Positions 22,849-32,606 are shown, numbered from the stretch's first letter. The stretch is 64,000 bases of DNA from Sycobia sp. Sy_11 (GCA_018907035.1 JACCIC010000292.1:186001-250000); one strand, 5' to 3'. Made by a program: numbers and translations. The notes: a model not told the origin generated them from the sequence alone.

Positions 22849-23434
22849 CTATTTATTTTTTTTAGAATTTTGTAATTCAATTTGTGCATTAGCAAGACCA
22901 GTTTTAAGATGATCATATAATTCATGAATATATTTCAACTGAGATTCCATTCTCATTTGATTGTTATCATATTTCTGACCTTTGCTTTTAAGTTGATTAT
23001 ATAGGATATGAAGAGTATCTAGTTGAGTTTCTACTATCGTTCGATCCTGCCCATAATTCCGTTGATTGCTATAGATATAACTCAATCTGTCTTCCACATT
23101 AACTCGATGTAAATTAATAGATTCGTATTTATTAAAGAGATCCTTGAATTTTGCTGCCACCTTCAGTTGGTTTTATTCTACTTTTATCATTTTGTTCAAT
23201 TAATTTAAAAACTGCATCAATTTTAGATGGTAAGTAATCTATTTCTTACTGCAGGATTGTATTCAACGCCTTCAAGTTGACAACATCATTTTCTTCAATA
23301 GGATCTCCTACATTAGAAAGACGCTTAGCTTCTATTTCAAAATTCCCATCTAATGCAATATTGAAATCGTTGCCTGGAGGACCTCAACTACCTTGCGAGC
23401 CCTCCAAATTTCTTCTAAACAAGTCAAGGCTCAT
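22849..23434 (-). pseudogene. Fibre-like collagen/coiled-coil protein, copy C
   Basis: Starts MSLDLFRRNLEGSQGS at 23434. A stop codon is followed by GPPGNDFNIALDGNFEIEAK and RLSNVGDP, then a frameshift and a 103-codon frame (23160-22849) of heptad-rich sequence (VETQLDTLHILYNQLKSK). The same order of a short GPPG segment, a KRL-N-V block and a coiled coil occurs in copies D and E. This layout resembles trimeric fibre or attachment proteins, which suggests a virion-surface role. That is inference from architecture only. It lies directly upstream of the integrase on the same strand. Confidence 0.55.
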
Positions 23435-23469
23435 GATACTACTGGATAACCAAAGAGAGAGTGCTTAAC

Positions 23470-24602
23470 CCTTTAACGCCCAACTTGACCATTTTTGGAC
23501 AATATTTTCAGTGGTGTGTAACACTAACTTAAAATGGTTGAAGAAATTCCTTAGATACGTTTTTTAACGTAGAATTATATGTACTTTCAGAATACGGTAT
23601 TAAAATTGTCGAATAATTTAACAAGAAAAAGTTATAAACAATTTTTTGCAAAAAAACGTGAATTTTTGAAAAAAAAACTTCGACTAACCCAAATTTTCAA
23701 ATGGAAACAGGGTTCGCTTGCACGTCCAACACGTATATATTTGGTCAATGGTATGTATACTTTATTCTAAAACAGTTGCAATACCGAAATTAAAAATGGC
23801 GGCCATTCAAACAATCCTTTTTCCACCAAACTTATCAAGAAAGGTTCGTGATTTTTTTTCTCGATCAGGATCGACTTAACGAAAAAAATTTATAGAAAAG
23901 TTGTTAGAATTCATCAGACAAGTCGTGTAAATTTTTTCAGACTTTTTGGAGCGACTTTTGGATTTTTGGATATGGCCATTTTTTGATAAATCCAAAAATC
24001 GCTCCGAAAATTCTGAAATAATTCACAAGTATTCTTTGATTAATTCTAAGCACTTTTTGTCCTATAACTTTTTTTCTAAAATTGGTCTTTATTGAATTAA
24101 AAATAGTTGAACGTTGAAACATTAGGCGCTACTAATTTACACGACTTCTCTGATGAATTCTAACAACTTTTTGTTTTCTAAATTTTTTTCGTTAAGTCGA
24201 TCCTGATCGAGAAAAAAATCACGAAACTTTCTTGATAAATTTGGTGGAAAAAGGGTTGTTTGAATGGCCGCCATTTTTAATTTCGGTATTGCAACTGTTT
24301 TACAATAAAGTATACATGCCATTGACCAACTATATACGTGTTGGACGTGCGAGCGAACCCTGTTTCCATTCGAAAATTTGGGTTAGTCGAAGTTTTTTTT
24401 TCAAATATTCACGTTTTTTTGCAAAAAATTGTTTATAACTTTTTATTGTTAAATTATTCGTCAATTTTAATACCGTATTCAGAAAGTACATACAATTCTA
24501 TGTTAAAAATGGTATCTGAAGAATTTCTTGAATCATTTTAAGTTAGTGTTACACACCACTGAAAATATTGTCAAAAAATGGTCAAGTTGGACGTTAAAGG
24601 GT
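23470..24602. mobile_element. piggyBac-type MITE with about 460-bp terminal inverted repeats
   Basis: The two halves are nearly reverse complements: CCCTTTAACGCCCAACTTGA at the left tip against TCAAGTTGGACGTTAAAGGG at the right, and similarity continues for about 460 bases to a short unique centre (about 23.95-24.12 kb). The left flank is TTAA. The right flank is TATA in a short TA array, so the expected TTAA duplication is not intact. It sits between the fibre-like and structural genes of copy C. The ORFs seen inside are artefacts of the palindrome. Confidence 0.75.
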
Positions 24603-24904
24603 ATATATATATACCCTATTCCACGCAGTTCTTCAATAATTGATTGGATTTCATTTCTGTGATAGTTCTTTCCAGCGGATCGTTCCATAATTAATAATCT
24701 AAGTCGTTCGAGGAACTCATTGGGATTGTTCCAGTAAACGAAATCTATCGATGAATTTTGCTTTACTATTTTATACTTAGGTATGAGACCTCCTTCATTT
24801 TTTTTTTCTTTACGATTACTTTTGGTGCGAAACATTGGTGAAATAATATGAAAATATTTTCTACTCCTCGAGGAGTTACTAAAACCAAGTAAAAATTCGC
24901 GCAA
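24603..24904 (-). pseudogene. Polinton structural gene, C-terminal fragment, copy C
   Basis: A frame on the minus strand ends with GGLIPKYKIVKQNSSIDFVY, WNNPNEFLERLRLLIMERSA and NEIQSIIEELRGIGYI. The Y-W-x-(N/D)-P-(N/H)-E-L/F block followed by IIEELR recurs in copies D (40.72-40.86 kb) and E (44.08-44.20 kb), always just before the fibre-like gene. The rest of this gene is lost in copy C. Function unknown. The location suggests a virion protein. Confidence 0.5.
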
Positions 24905-24967
24905 AGTTATTCAGTCCGCGTTGAAAGTCGCCCGTCAATCTCTTAAAAAAATGGTGGTAAGAAAAAT

Positions 24968-25273
24968 ATGATCTTTCCACGTATTCTACCCCTTCTATCT
25001 AAAATAGGTGGAGTGCTTCCATTTCTAATACCACTGTTTTCAGGTTTAATCGCAACAAGTGCTCTAGCGGGAGGTGCTGCTGAAATAGCTAAAGCAGTAA
25101 ATGATGCTAAAGATGCTCAAAAAAAATATGAGAAAAGTAAGCGACATAATAAGACAATGGATGCGATTGCTATATGCAAGGGTCTCTATCTCGAACCATA
25201 TAAACGTGGAATGGAGTTATATTTAAAGCCGCAAGGTTATGGTCTAGTAAAAAAAAGAAAAACTTCAATTTAG
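24968..25273 (+). CDS. Small hydrophobic Polinton protein (about 101 aa)
   Basis: The frame has no internal stop. The N-terminus is hydrophobic (LPLLSKIGGVLPFLIPLF, then LIATSALAGGAAEIAKAV), the middle is a charged helix (DAKDAQKKYEKSKRHNK), and the tail has a repeated GLYL/LYL-type motif (CKGLYLEPYKRGMELYLKPQ) rich in basic residues. Small basic or amphipathic core and membrane-lytic proteins of adenovirus-like particles have a similar make-up, and the gene lies directly before the protease that would process such a protein. The role is therefore inferred from context, not from recognised homology. Its end overlaps the next gene. Confidence 0.55.
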   Translation: MIFPRILPLLSKIGGVLPFLIPLFSGLIATSALAGGAAEIAKAVNDAKDAQKKYEKSKRHNKTMDAIAICKGLYLEPYKRGMELYLKPQGYGLVKKRKTSI

Positions 25274-25632
25274 GTTTACCAAATCGTACATTGACTGATT
25301 ATGATCTTATGAAATATGCTTGTCTTTTACAAATTCCATATTTGTGTTGTGTTTTCGTGAGAAATACTCTGTCTTCCAAAAGTCCATGGTGCAATGCAGC
25401 TGCTATTGTTAATTTGGATAATTTTCAAAACAATGTTACCCACTGGGTCTGTTATCGAAAGCATGGTTCCGAAGTTTTCTAGTTTGATAGTTTTGGAGAT
25501 CTTAAACCTCCCAGATAATTAATGAAATATTTCAATGTTAACGAAGTAAAATACAATTATAAAAGATATCAATGTTTTGACTCTTTTATTTGTGGTTATC
25601 TTTATCTTCGTTTTTTAACCAATAGTCTATAA
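25250..25632 (+). pseudogene. Adenain-like cysteine protease (Polinton PRO)
   Basis: The frame reads LGLPNRTLTDYDLMKYACLL, then NVTHWVCYRKHGSEVF with the catalytic-type His, a TAG, FDSFGDLKPP with the acidic residue, a TAA, and YQCFDSFICGYLYLRFL with the nucleophile-type Cys. The spacing of His, Asp and Cys is that of the adenovirus protease/Ulp1-like family, which matures virion proteins in Polintons and related viruses. All three residues are still present, but two in-frame stops break the gene. It overlaps the end of the small hydrophobic gene and is followed at 45 bases by the next gene. Confidence 0.7.
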
Positions 25633-25636
25633 AAGC
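25629..25636 (+). promoter_or_regulatory. TATA box before the minor-capsid-like gene
   Basis: TATAAAAG overlaps the end of the protease gene and lies about 42 bases before the ATG at 25678. Confidence 0.5.
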
Positions 25637-25677
25637 AGACTTGATGACCAAAAGTAATCATTCACTTGCTATTAGTC

Positions 25678-26352
25678 ATGGAAGACAGTTTTACATTGAC
25701 TCTGACAGGTAATTTTTCTGTTCTAGAAGCGCATTATTTCCCCCGCATCCAACTACCGGAGCATAAAAATTTTGTTTTGGGTTGAGCTGAACTTCTAACG
25801 TTCAACTCAAATTCCGAATGTGGACAGATTAAATAATAAATTACATTATCGGGGAGAAATTATTACAATTCCAACGGGCAGTTACGAGCTTGATGCTATT
25901 CATCAATTTTTAGCGGAAGCTTTGTCAGCTAAAGGGATCAATTTTTCATTGAAAGCTAATAATAATACTCTTAAAAGTGAAATTGAGTGTATCTTAGACC
26001 TTACAATCCAATAGGTCGGTTACTTGACTTTACACCACGCATTCTCAAAGAAAATAATAAACACAACTCCAATTTATCGGTGAAAGTATTAAGAATCAAT
26101 GATCTCATAGTAGAGTGTAATATTAATACAGGAGCGTACATTAACAACAAAAAAGTTCATACGATTCACGAATTCTTTCCACTTACTCCTCGAGGATATA
26201 AAATTATTGAAGCTCCATCTCATGTTATATACTTACGACTTAGTGTTAAGTGCATAGATCGTCTACATATTCGAGTTGAAGATCAGGACGGAAATTTGGT
26301 TAATTTTCGAGGAGAGGAAATCACTATTCGGCTTCATATTAAATCATTATAA
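25678..26352 (+). pseudogene. Minor-capsid (penton)-like Polinton protein
   Basis: Starts MEDSFTLTLTGNFSVLEAHY. After a TGA and a frameshift the frame resumes with IITIPTGSYELDAIHQFLAE, and after a second frameshift with FTPRILKENNKHNSNL, NINTGAYINNKKVHTIHEFF and IRVEDQDGNLVNFRGEEITI, to a stop at 26350-26352. The length, about 225 codons, and the alternation of strand-like segments are consistent with a single jelly-roll. It follows the protease and precedes the major-capsid-like start, so a minor capsid or penton role is likely. This assignment is by position and general form; I have not confirmed the fold. Confidence 0.5.
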
Positions 26353-26508
26353 TGGGTATTTGTTTATAATTCTGCAATACCTATAAGTGACCGATCATGG
26401 CAATCAGGCATCAGTGAAGAAAAGCAACTGAAACCGTTAACACCGCAGAAAATTGTGTTCCTGACGAGACTAGGTCTACAAGTTCGTAGAAAAAAATCAC
26501 TTGTATAA
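26352..26508 (+). pseudogene. Short Polinton ORF between capsid-like genes
   Basis: The ATG overlaps the stop of the previous gene (TAATG). After a one-base frame break the frame reads NSAIPISDRSWQSGISEEKQ, LKPLTPQKIVFLTRLGLQVR and stops at 26506-26508. It is about 52 codons, basic at its end, and packed without a gap between its neighbours. Function unknown. Confidence 0.45.
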
Positions 26509-26529
26509 TTTTCTGCTGTTATCTGAAAA

Positions 26530-26745
26530 ATGGAGGAAATTCTAAAAATTCTATCAGCTGTTGTCTTCGATGAGTCCATTGCTCATTGTAATGTTCCGTA
26601 TTTCATATTCATTTGCATTAATATCCATTGTAATATTCCACTGTAATAACGCTCACCAACCATACTCATCCCTAAATTTTCAGAATAACGATGAAATTCG
26701 TATTACAATTCAACATCCAGTTCGTGTCTACTTCGTGAGAGAAGT
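26530..26745 (+). pseudogene. Probable major-capsid-like gene, N-terminal fragment
   Basis: MEEILKILSAVVFDESIAH at 26530 is followed, after a disrupted stretch of about 70 bases and a frame change, by YSSLNFQNNDEIRITIQHPV. The homology then ends where a dispersed repeat begins. Its position after the minor-capsid-like gene and the beta-rich start fit the double jelly-roll capsid protein of Polintons, but only about 50 codons remain. The call is an inference. Confidence 0.35.
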
Positions 26746-26769
26746 GTCAGGTGAACGTGAAGAACGAAA

Positions 26770-27240
26770 AGGGTAATATCGACTAACGTCACACTTTCTG
26801 TGTATACGCATCCCAAAGTTGGATATGATCATTCGTCTCAGCTGGCCTAGTATTAATACTTTAAGCGAACTACTTTGAGTTGATGTTCGTGATTTAAGAC
26901 ACCACCTAGTGGCCACCTATTGATGTTTTGTCCCCAGTTATAATTCATGCAAAAATATTAATTCAATGTTTGTGGACACCACCTAGTGGCCGCTGGTGAA
27001 ACTGACTGCTAAAACCATTAACTTAATTTATGGATGAAAGGAAAATTTTCGATAAATTTCAAATTAAATGAAAGTTAAATGAAATAAAATTAAACATTTT
27101 CAATAAAAAACATAGCCTATGTCCTTCCCAAGATAATAGAGAATCTATATGCCAAATTTCAGAACAATCGATTCAGTAGTTTTTTTGATTATCGTGTACA
27201 AACAAAAACTTTTATTATAAATCTTTGAATAGCTTTCAGA
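26770..27240 (+). repeat. Dispersed retroelement-like repeat, copy 1
   Basis: Shares a chain of blocks with 47.22-47.52 kb and 57.23-57.55 kb, and in reverse with 45.98-46.08 kb: a CGTCACAC...TACG(A/C)ATCC start, GAGCTGGCCT(A/G)GTATTAATACTTTAAGCG, then an AAGATAATA(T/G)AGAATCTATATG block and a TCAG(A/T)A(G/T)TT...GTGTACAAA tail. The other copies end in TATGATATG-type microsatellite. Such 3' tails are typical of RTE-like or SINE repeats of insects. No coding sequence. Confidence 0.6.
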
Positions 27241-27249
27241 CATGCATCA

Positions 27250-28045
27250 AGATTATTTTCTTCTAATAAATGAGAAAAAATTAGTAAATAAAATTCAAGA
27301 TCGCAAATTTGATCTATTGTGACGGTTGTATTAGTAAAATTACAGTAGAAAGAAACAGTTATAAATTAATACGTAATAAAACAGAATGAAAATTCGAAAT
27401 CGCAATATGGAAGCGAATAGAGTAGCGACCGCGCCATCTCCCAAATTGTTTTTCGTGGTGCTACCGTGGGCATTCATCTCGATTAGTGGTCAAATGCGCG
27501 ATTGATAAAATTAATAATCGTATGAGAGAGAAATTTTGATTTACCTGGTATGTGGACTAAAGTCAATACAGAGCAGAACGGGACTCGCACGGTTCGTGCG
27601 AGCATAGGAAAGATGTTCCACGCTCCCGCACTACCAGTGCCTAGGGACTCAAAATGTAGTGAAAACGCTAGATGCTGCATTTCGGGTGCTCCGTTTTAAT
27701 TAAGTAGTAAAAACATATTCGTTTTTTACTTTTTATAGGATGAAACATTTAGTAGGTAAATAAAGACATACGAATAAATGAACAATGCGTTAAATCGATA
27801 AATAACTATGCGAGTGTAACAAACTGCATTATACGCACAGTACGTCTAAAAAAATTAGGAGCGCAAGTTAATTTACGGTCACGTATGGCATAAATGTATA
27901 TATAGATATAAATATACATACATATAATGGAGGTTTTTATCGCTCTTCTTTCTTTCACTACGTCTTAGGCTTCGATGAGTTAAGGAAATATTATACCAGA
28001 CTTGTATTATATATGTATATGCGTCTTTATCTACATTTAAGCACA

Positions 28046-28092
<47 letters not shown>

Positions 28093-28200
28093 GCTAGCAT
28101 CCCTCGTCTCGATTTTGCCTGAGATTTTAATAATATCTATGTGTTCCCGCCGCTTACATTATAATGGTAAATTTAAAAAAAATGCTATGCCTTGTCCTTT
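27250..28200. other. No gene seen; (TA)n at 28050-28089
   Basis: A GC-richer patch (27.38-27.70 kb) has a minus-strand frame ending at a CCAG/GTAAAT donor-like site but no recognisable product. A short piece at 28.09-28.14 kb (CTAGCATCCCTCGTCTCG) matches the repeat at 46.68-46.86 and 53.88-54.08 kb. Confidence 0.4.
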
Positions 28201-28214
28201 TCTTAAGGACCGCA

Positions 28215-29376
28215 TTTTGTAATCTATTGTAAGCAGTTCACAGATCTTGTACCAGCCAAGAGGAAAGAAGATGCAGCACGATGTAAGCTCTGTTAAATTA
28301 TCGAAGCTCTAAGCATAGAGTTGAAGACTGTCCCTTATAAGCTAGCTGTTTTATTTGCGGTTACAAACATCATACGAAGCTTCATTCTGAGGAATTTAGC
28401 AGTAAAACAACTTTCAGTCTGCGTGAAACGAAAGCCGGTCCCTCGACGTCAATTCACTTTACAGCTTCAGATAAAAGGATTTCTCAACCGTTGTTAGTTA
28501 CTGCAGTAGTGGCCCTTGAATTCTCAGAAGGTGCCCATACTACTGCTCGAATCTTATTAGATTCGTGCGCCGAAAAATCCTTCATATCTGAAACTATGGT
28601 TACAATATTATCTATTAAACTTTAAACCAATAAATATTGCCGTATTTGGTTGCAACGGCGCGACTAATGCTATCGCTCGTGCTGAAGTACAGTTTACCTT
28701 GAAATCTCTACTAAATCCAGAGTTTTCTCTTAATTTTACAGCCCTAATAGTGAAGCGTGTTTCCAATTTCCTGCCAAGAGACAAAATCGTTTCTCGACAT
28801 TGGGACCACATACATGGGCTGTACTTAGGCGATCCACACTTGGAACAACCAAATAATTAGCTAATTTGGTCGCACATTCACATAAAATTGGATCCACAAT
28901 TATTCTCAGAAATAGATACATGGATGACTTGTTAGCTGGCGGAGATACATTGGATGAAGCCGCACAAGCATATCAGGAGCTTAGTGATGTGCTTAGTTCT
29001 GCTGGCATGTCTGTCGGCAACTGTACAGCAAAGCATAGCAATTGAAATCTATTAAACACTCAAGGCGATTTTAAAGACTTAAATGAGAAGGACCTGGTTT
29101 CGACTCTTGGTCTATGGTGGAGTCCTCTTGATGATGCCTTTCATTTTTGATTGAAATTGCCTTTAGTACCTCCAGCAAGCACAAAGCGTTCCATTTTGTC
29201 GGAGGTATCTGAATTCTTCGACCCTGTGGATTTTTTGTCCCCAGTTATAATTCATGCAAAAATATTAATTGAATGTTTGTGGATGCAAGGTATCGATTTG
29301 GATTCGCCTGTTTCAGGTCGAATTCAGAAGTGGCTTCTCTACAGACAACAGCTTGCTGATATAGAGAAGATTTGAA
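28215..29376 (+). mobile_element. BEL/Pao LTR retrotransposon remnant (gag knuckle, protease, RT pieces)
   Basis: A zinc-knuckle block (CFICGYKHHTKLHSE, about 28347-28391) is followed by an aspartic-protease-like segment (ARILLDSCAEKSFISE, with the D in LDSC, about 28546-28593) and its continuation (INIAVFGCNGATNAIARAEV). After a deletion comes reverse transcriptase with the active-site YMDDLLAGGDTLDEA at about 28917. The downstream BEL region KRSILSEVSEFFDP and SPVIIHAKILIECLWMQGID runs to a stop at 29375. Order and signatures fit the Pao/BEL group. Frameshifts and large deletions make it inactive, and no flanking LTR was found. Confidence 0.7.
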
Positions 29377-29578
29377 TACCATGTTTATATGAAAACCACG
29401 ATGAATATATAATATATAGTGTGCCCCAAGAGTTTTACGATTGAGGGTATTAAAAACGCAATAAACTCTTGCTATCGCATTCTAATGCGCACAAGTAAGG
29501 CTTATATGATTAGATCATCAGTATCAATTCTTACGTGATATCTGCAGAGTATGTATAATATTGTAGCAGTTCTATATA

Positions 29579-30854
29579 TTAAGTTGTCAAATATCTTCCT
29601 TCTGCCATTTTGTCTTATGAATTATGCGACTATGTACAAAGCGCTACAGAGATGTTATCTGACAATACTATACATCCTTTGAAAGGTATTGACATCATTT
29701 GAAAGGTATTATCGCTATGCATAATTAGTTTGGATATTACGTTCAAAAGTTATAGACGTGTAAACATGGAGTTCACTAATGCCGAAATTCGCGCTATTTT
29801 AAAGTTTTCCTTCGTCAAAGGCAAATCCGCTTGATAAAGGTTCCATGAAATTAATGGTGTTTTGGGGGATGGCACACTATCACTTCGAACCGCAGAGAAA
29901 TGGTTTCGATGATTCCGAGCCGGTGAAAGCGACACCATGGAGAAGCCAGTCGGCGGAAGACCTGTGACGACGAATACCGATCAAATCATGGAATTTATCG
30001 AGTTAGACCGGCATGCGGCATCTCGTGACATGGCCCAGGCGATGAGAGTTACTTACCAAACCATTTTAAATCATCTGCAGAAGGCTGGATACAAAAAAAA
30101 GCTTGATGTTTGGGTGCCGCATGATTTGACGTAAAAAAACCTTCTAGACCGAATCAACGCCTACGATGTGCTGCTGAAACGGAACGAACTTGATCCATTT
30201 TTGAAGCGGATGGTGACTGGCGATGAAAAATGGATCACATACAACAATATCAAGCGAAAATAATCGTGGTCCAAGACAGATGGACCGTCCCAACAGTGAC
30301 TAACCCTGGATTGACGGCCAGGAAGGTTTTGCTGTGTGTTTGGTGGGATTGGAAGGGAATCATCCACTATGAGCTGCTCCCATATGGCCAGACGCTTAAT
30401 TCTACCATCTACGGTGAACAACTAAACCGCTTGTAGCAGGCTATCGACCAGAAGCATCCACAATTGACCAACTGGACAAAGTCTGACAAAGCCAGACCAC
30501 ACACTTCGTTGATGACTCGTCAGAACCTATGGAAATTCGGATCGGAGATTTCATAGCATCGACCATATAGTCCGGACATAGCGCCAAGTGATTACCACCT
30601 GTTCCTGTCCATGTCGAACGCCCTTGATGGTGTAAAGTTGGATTCAATAGATGCTTGTCAAAAGTGGCTATCCGAGTTCTTCGCAAATAAGGAGAGGGGT
30701 TTCTACGAAAGGGGTATTATGAAGTTGCCGTCTAGATGGAAACAGATTATCGAACGAAACGGCGCATATTTGAAGTATATCCAACCACTATAACACTTTT
30801 TATAAAGCTTTGAATGAAGAGCAAAAAAGCGGAAGAGAGATATTTGAGAACCTA

Positions 30855-30855
<1 letters not shown>
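29579..30855 (+). mobile_element. mariner element (1277 bp, TA target duplication)
   Basis: The left tip TTAAGTTGTCAAATATCTTC and the right tip (complement TTAGGTTCTCAAATATCTC) form terminal inverted repeats of about 30 bases, and TA flanks both ends (29577-29578, 30856-30857). The length is normal for a complete mariner. A second element of the same subfamily lies at 51136-52421. Confidence 0.85.
29766..30793 (+). pseudogene. mariner transposase (frame-broken)
   Basis: Starts at ATG 29766. The helix-turn-helix region reads through several frames, with the longest open part MEKPVGGRPVTTNTDQIMEF to WVPHDLT (29937-30134). The first catalytic Asp is in TGDEKWITYNN, the second in SDKARPHTSLMTRQ, and the third in YSPDIAPSDYHLFL, so all three Asp residues of the DDD triad survive in mixed frames. 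Multiple frameshifts and stops (for example at 29834 and 30134) prevent translation. Confidence 0.8.

Positions 30856-30860
<5 letters not shown>

Positions 30861-30933
<73 letters not shown>
30861..30933. repeat. (TA)n microsatellite
   Basis: A perfect TA array of about 72 bases directly after the right end of the mariner, so the mariner inserted beside or into it. Confidence 0.95.
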
Positions 30934-30936
<3 letters not shown>

Positions 30937-31060
30937 AATTTCTTCAACAAACTTTTTTTTCAAAATCTTCTCCATTAGATGTAATACACAATATAGCACA
31001 GCCTTCCAGTCTTTTCATGTCTTTGAAAAAATTCTCATTTGAAATACTTTTTCCAGCAAG

Positions 31061-31279
31061 TCACGTGCATGAGAAACTTGTTGTCCTCGCTGTTTGGCTG
31101 TTAGAGTGTGCGGAGTAAAATGATTTTTCAAGTCGTTGCTTCCAGCTTTCCGGAGCGACCCTTGTCTTGAACTTTAAAATCACCACTTTTGAACCGTTTG
31201 AACCACTCGTGGCACGTTGATATCTCAATACATTCTGTCTCATAAGTTTGTGAAAATAAACGGTAGGTCTAAGCCGCAC
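31061..31279 (-). pseudogene. mariner transposase N-terminal scrap
   Basis: In a frame other than the longest one, the minus strand reads STCHEWFKRFKSGDFKVQDK and GRSGKLEATT, the end of a mariner DNA-binding region and its linker. It is short, and both ends are lost. The longer open frame over this span is a shadow. Confidence 0.55.
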
Positions 31280-31289
31280 TTTTCTTCAT

Positions 31290-32142
31290 AATAAAGAGTA
31301 GTAGGAACGTTTTATTAAAGTATTATAGGAAAAGTGATGCCTTATTTTGATAAACACTGGAAACTTGCTTCTACACCCAATAAATAATCTATTTTCGTAT
31401 TTTAAATTGAATACCGCGAATATTCTTTAATGGTTCGAACTGAAATTGAAATAAAAAGAATGGTCAGGGAAATATCACCTTTTTGAGGCAGACGATGAGT
31501 TCGTCAAAAGACCAGCAGTTCTCTTATCCTATAATTATCTATTACCTCTTAATTCTTGATCCTGGTTGCCAGACATTCCTCAAAAAACCAACAGAATTAA
31601 GTTTATAACTAGTTGTACCTTATAAAAACAGCCTGCTTTATTAAATTCCCCGAGTGAAAAATAAGACCAGGCATTCGTGCGGAAAATAGCGCTGGATTAA
31701 TAACGTTGCGGAAATTAGTGCTCGTTTAATAAAATATGTACACTTAGTTTTATAAATCTAGTTTAATAAGCTTTGCATTATTTGTATTTATTTATTTAGT
31801 ATTCGTATTTTCATTCCTGTTACAGAACCGTCTCAAAACTTGGAAAATTGAATAAATATATATTGTAACATCTAGAATATAAATGATTTTCCTAAACTTC
31901 CTCCCCTCTCAAGACTACCCTGATAAATACCGTGTAAGCTATCCCATGGGGGATAGGAACGTTGCACTTTAATAAACCAAACTTATTTTAATGTTCGAAA
32001 GAAAACCGATTGTGGAAGATATATTATATTTTACTATTTTTATATAAATTCTTTATATCTTTGTATTTTCTCGTTCTTGCACTTCGAAAATTTCTTTCCA
32101 ATTATAGTGAAGTATTCATATTGTGAATTCATTATGTTACAG
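31290..32142. other. No gene seen; probable intron of the Musashi-family gene
   Basis: AT-rich. A short TG...CA-bounded piece lies at 31864-31966 (TGTAACATC ... AACGTTGCA) that ends in a hairpin shared with 38.15-38.19 kb; it may be an LTR relic. Confidence 0.45.
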
Positions 32143-32227
32143 AGGGTTCGGATTTATCACTTTTGCAGATCCAGCAAGTGTAGATAAAGTGTTAGCTGAA
32201 GGAAATCACGAACTAGATGGAAAAAAA
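32143..32227 (+). CDS. Rbp6: Exon of a Musashi/Rbp6-type RNA-binding protein (RRM1 segment)
   Basis: An 85-base exon between an acceptor (ATGTTACAG, ending 32142) and a strong donor (GTAAGT at 32228). It enters with the last base of a split codon and leaves in phase 0. Translation contains [20 protein letters not shown] and NHELDGKK. The GFGFITF block is the RNP-1 motif that contacts RNA, and the HELDGKK ending at an exon boundary fits the Musashi group, closer to Rbp6 than to Musashi itself. Such proteins bind mRNA and control translation in neural and other stem-like cells. Neighbouring exons were not found, so the flanking introns must be long and the rest of the window is probably largely intron. 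The alternative is another RRM gene of the same family (msi or a DAZAP1-like gene). Confidence 0.75.
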
Positions 32228-32606
32228 GTAAGTTTTACCGTTACAATTTTTCATTTTCTAAAAATATATATCTGCTGAGTGCATATATTGAAAAATGAGT
32301 ATTCGAATTCAAAAAAGCATAATTAATATATGTTTCAATGCACATAAATAATATAACTAGTGATACATATTACAGAATAATATATTTTATGTATTCAGAT
32401 TTTGAATTCTATCAAGCAATGGTAGGTTGAATCAAAATTATTAAGAAAAGAAATAAGTTCTAACATATTACTTAATCTTGTAATTTATTAAACGAGAATG
32501 AAAATTACTGGATATAGAATTTTAAAGTCTTACTCTATTTTTAAAATTGATTGGCAATTGTTATTATTTAGCAAAGATCATTTTAATGCTAAAAATAGCG
32601 GTTTAA

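Larger units (their letters stand above)
14770..26745 (+). mobile_element. Polinton-type element, copy C (most complete copy)
   Basis: From left to right: upstream region shared with copy A, leader gene (+), an intron-containing gene (-), DNA polymerase (+), small ORF (+), integrase (-), fibre-like gene (-), structural gene (-), small hydrophobic protein (+), protease (+), minor-capsid-like gene (+), a short ORF (+) and the first codons of a probable major capsid gene (+). The last is cut off at about 26.75 kb by a dispersed repeat. A packaging ATPase is not present here (copy D has one). A 1.1 kb MITE has inserted at 23.47-24.60 kb. Almost every gene has stops or frameshifts, so the copy is not functional. 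Confidence 0.8.

Noticed and set aside
23579..24541. Six ORFs of about 60-68 codons
   Set aside because: All lie in the palindromic MITE and appear twice because the arms are inverted copies.
28013..28222. ORFs reading IYIYIY across 28.0, 30.7-31.1, 46.4-46.7, 56.7, 58.0 and 59.1 kb
   Set aside because: They are translations of (TA)n arrays and have no independent coding support.
30161..30421. 86-codon minus-strand ORF, and 51582-51894 plus-strand ORFs
   Set aside because: Both are antisense frames of mariner transposase; the sense strand carries the catalytic blocks and the terminal repeats fit.
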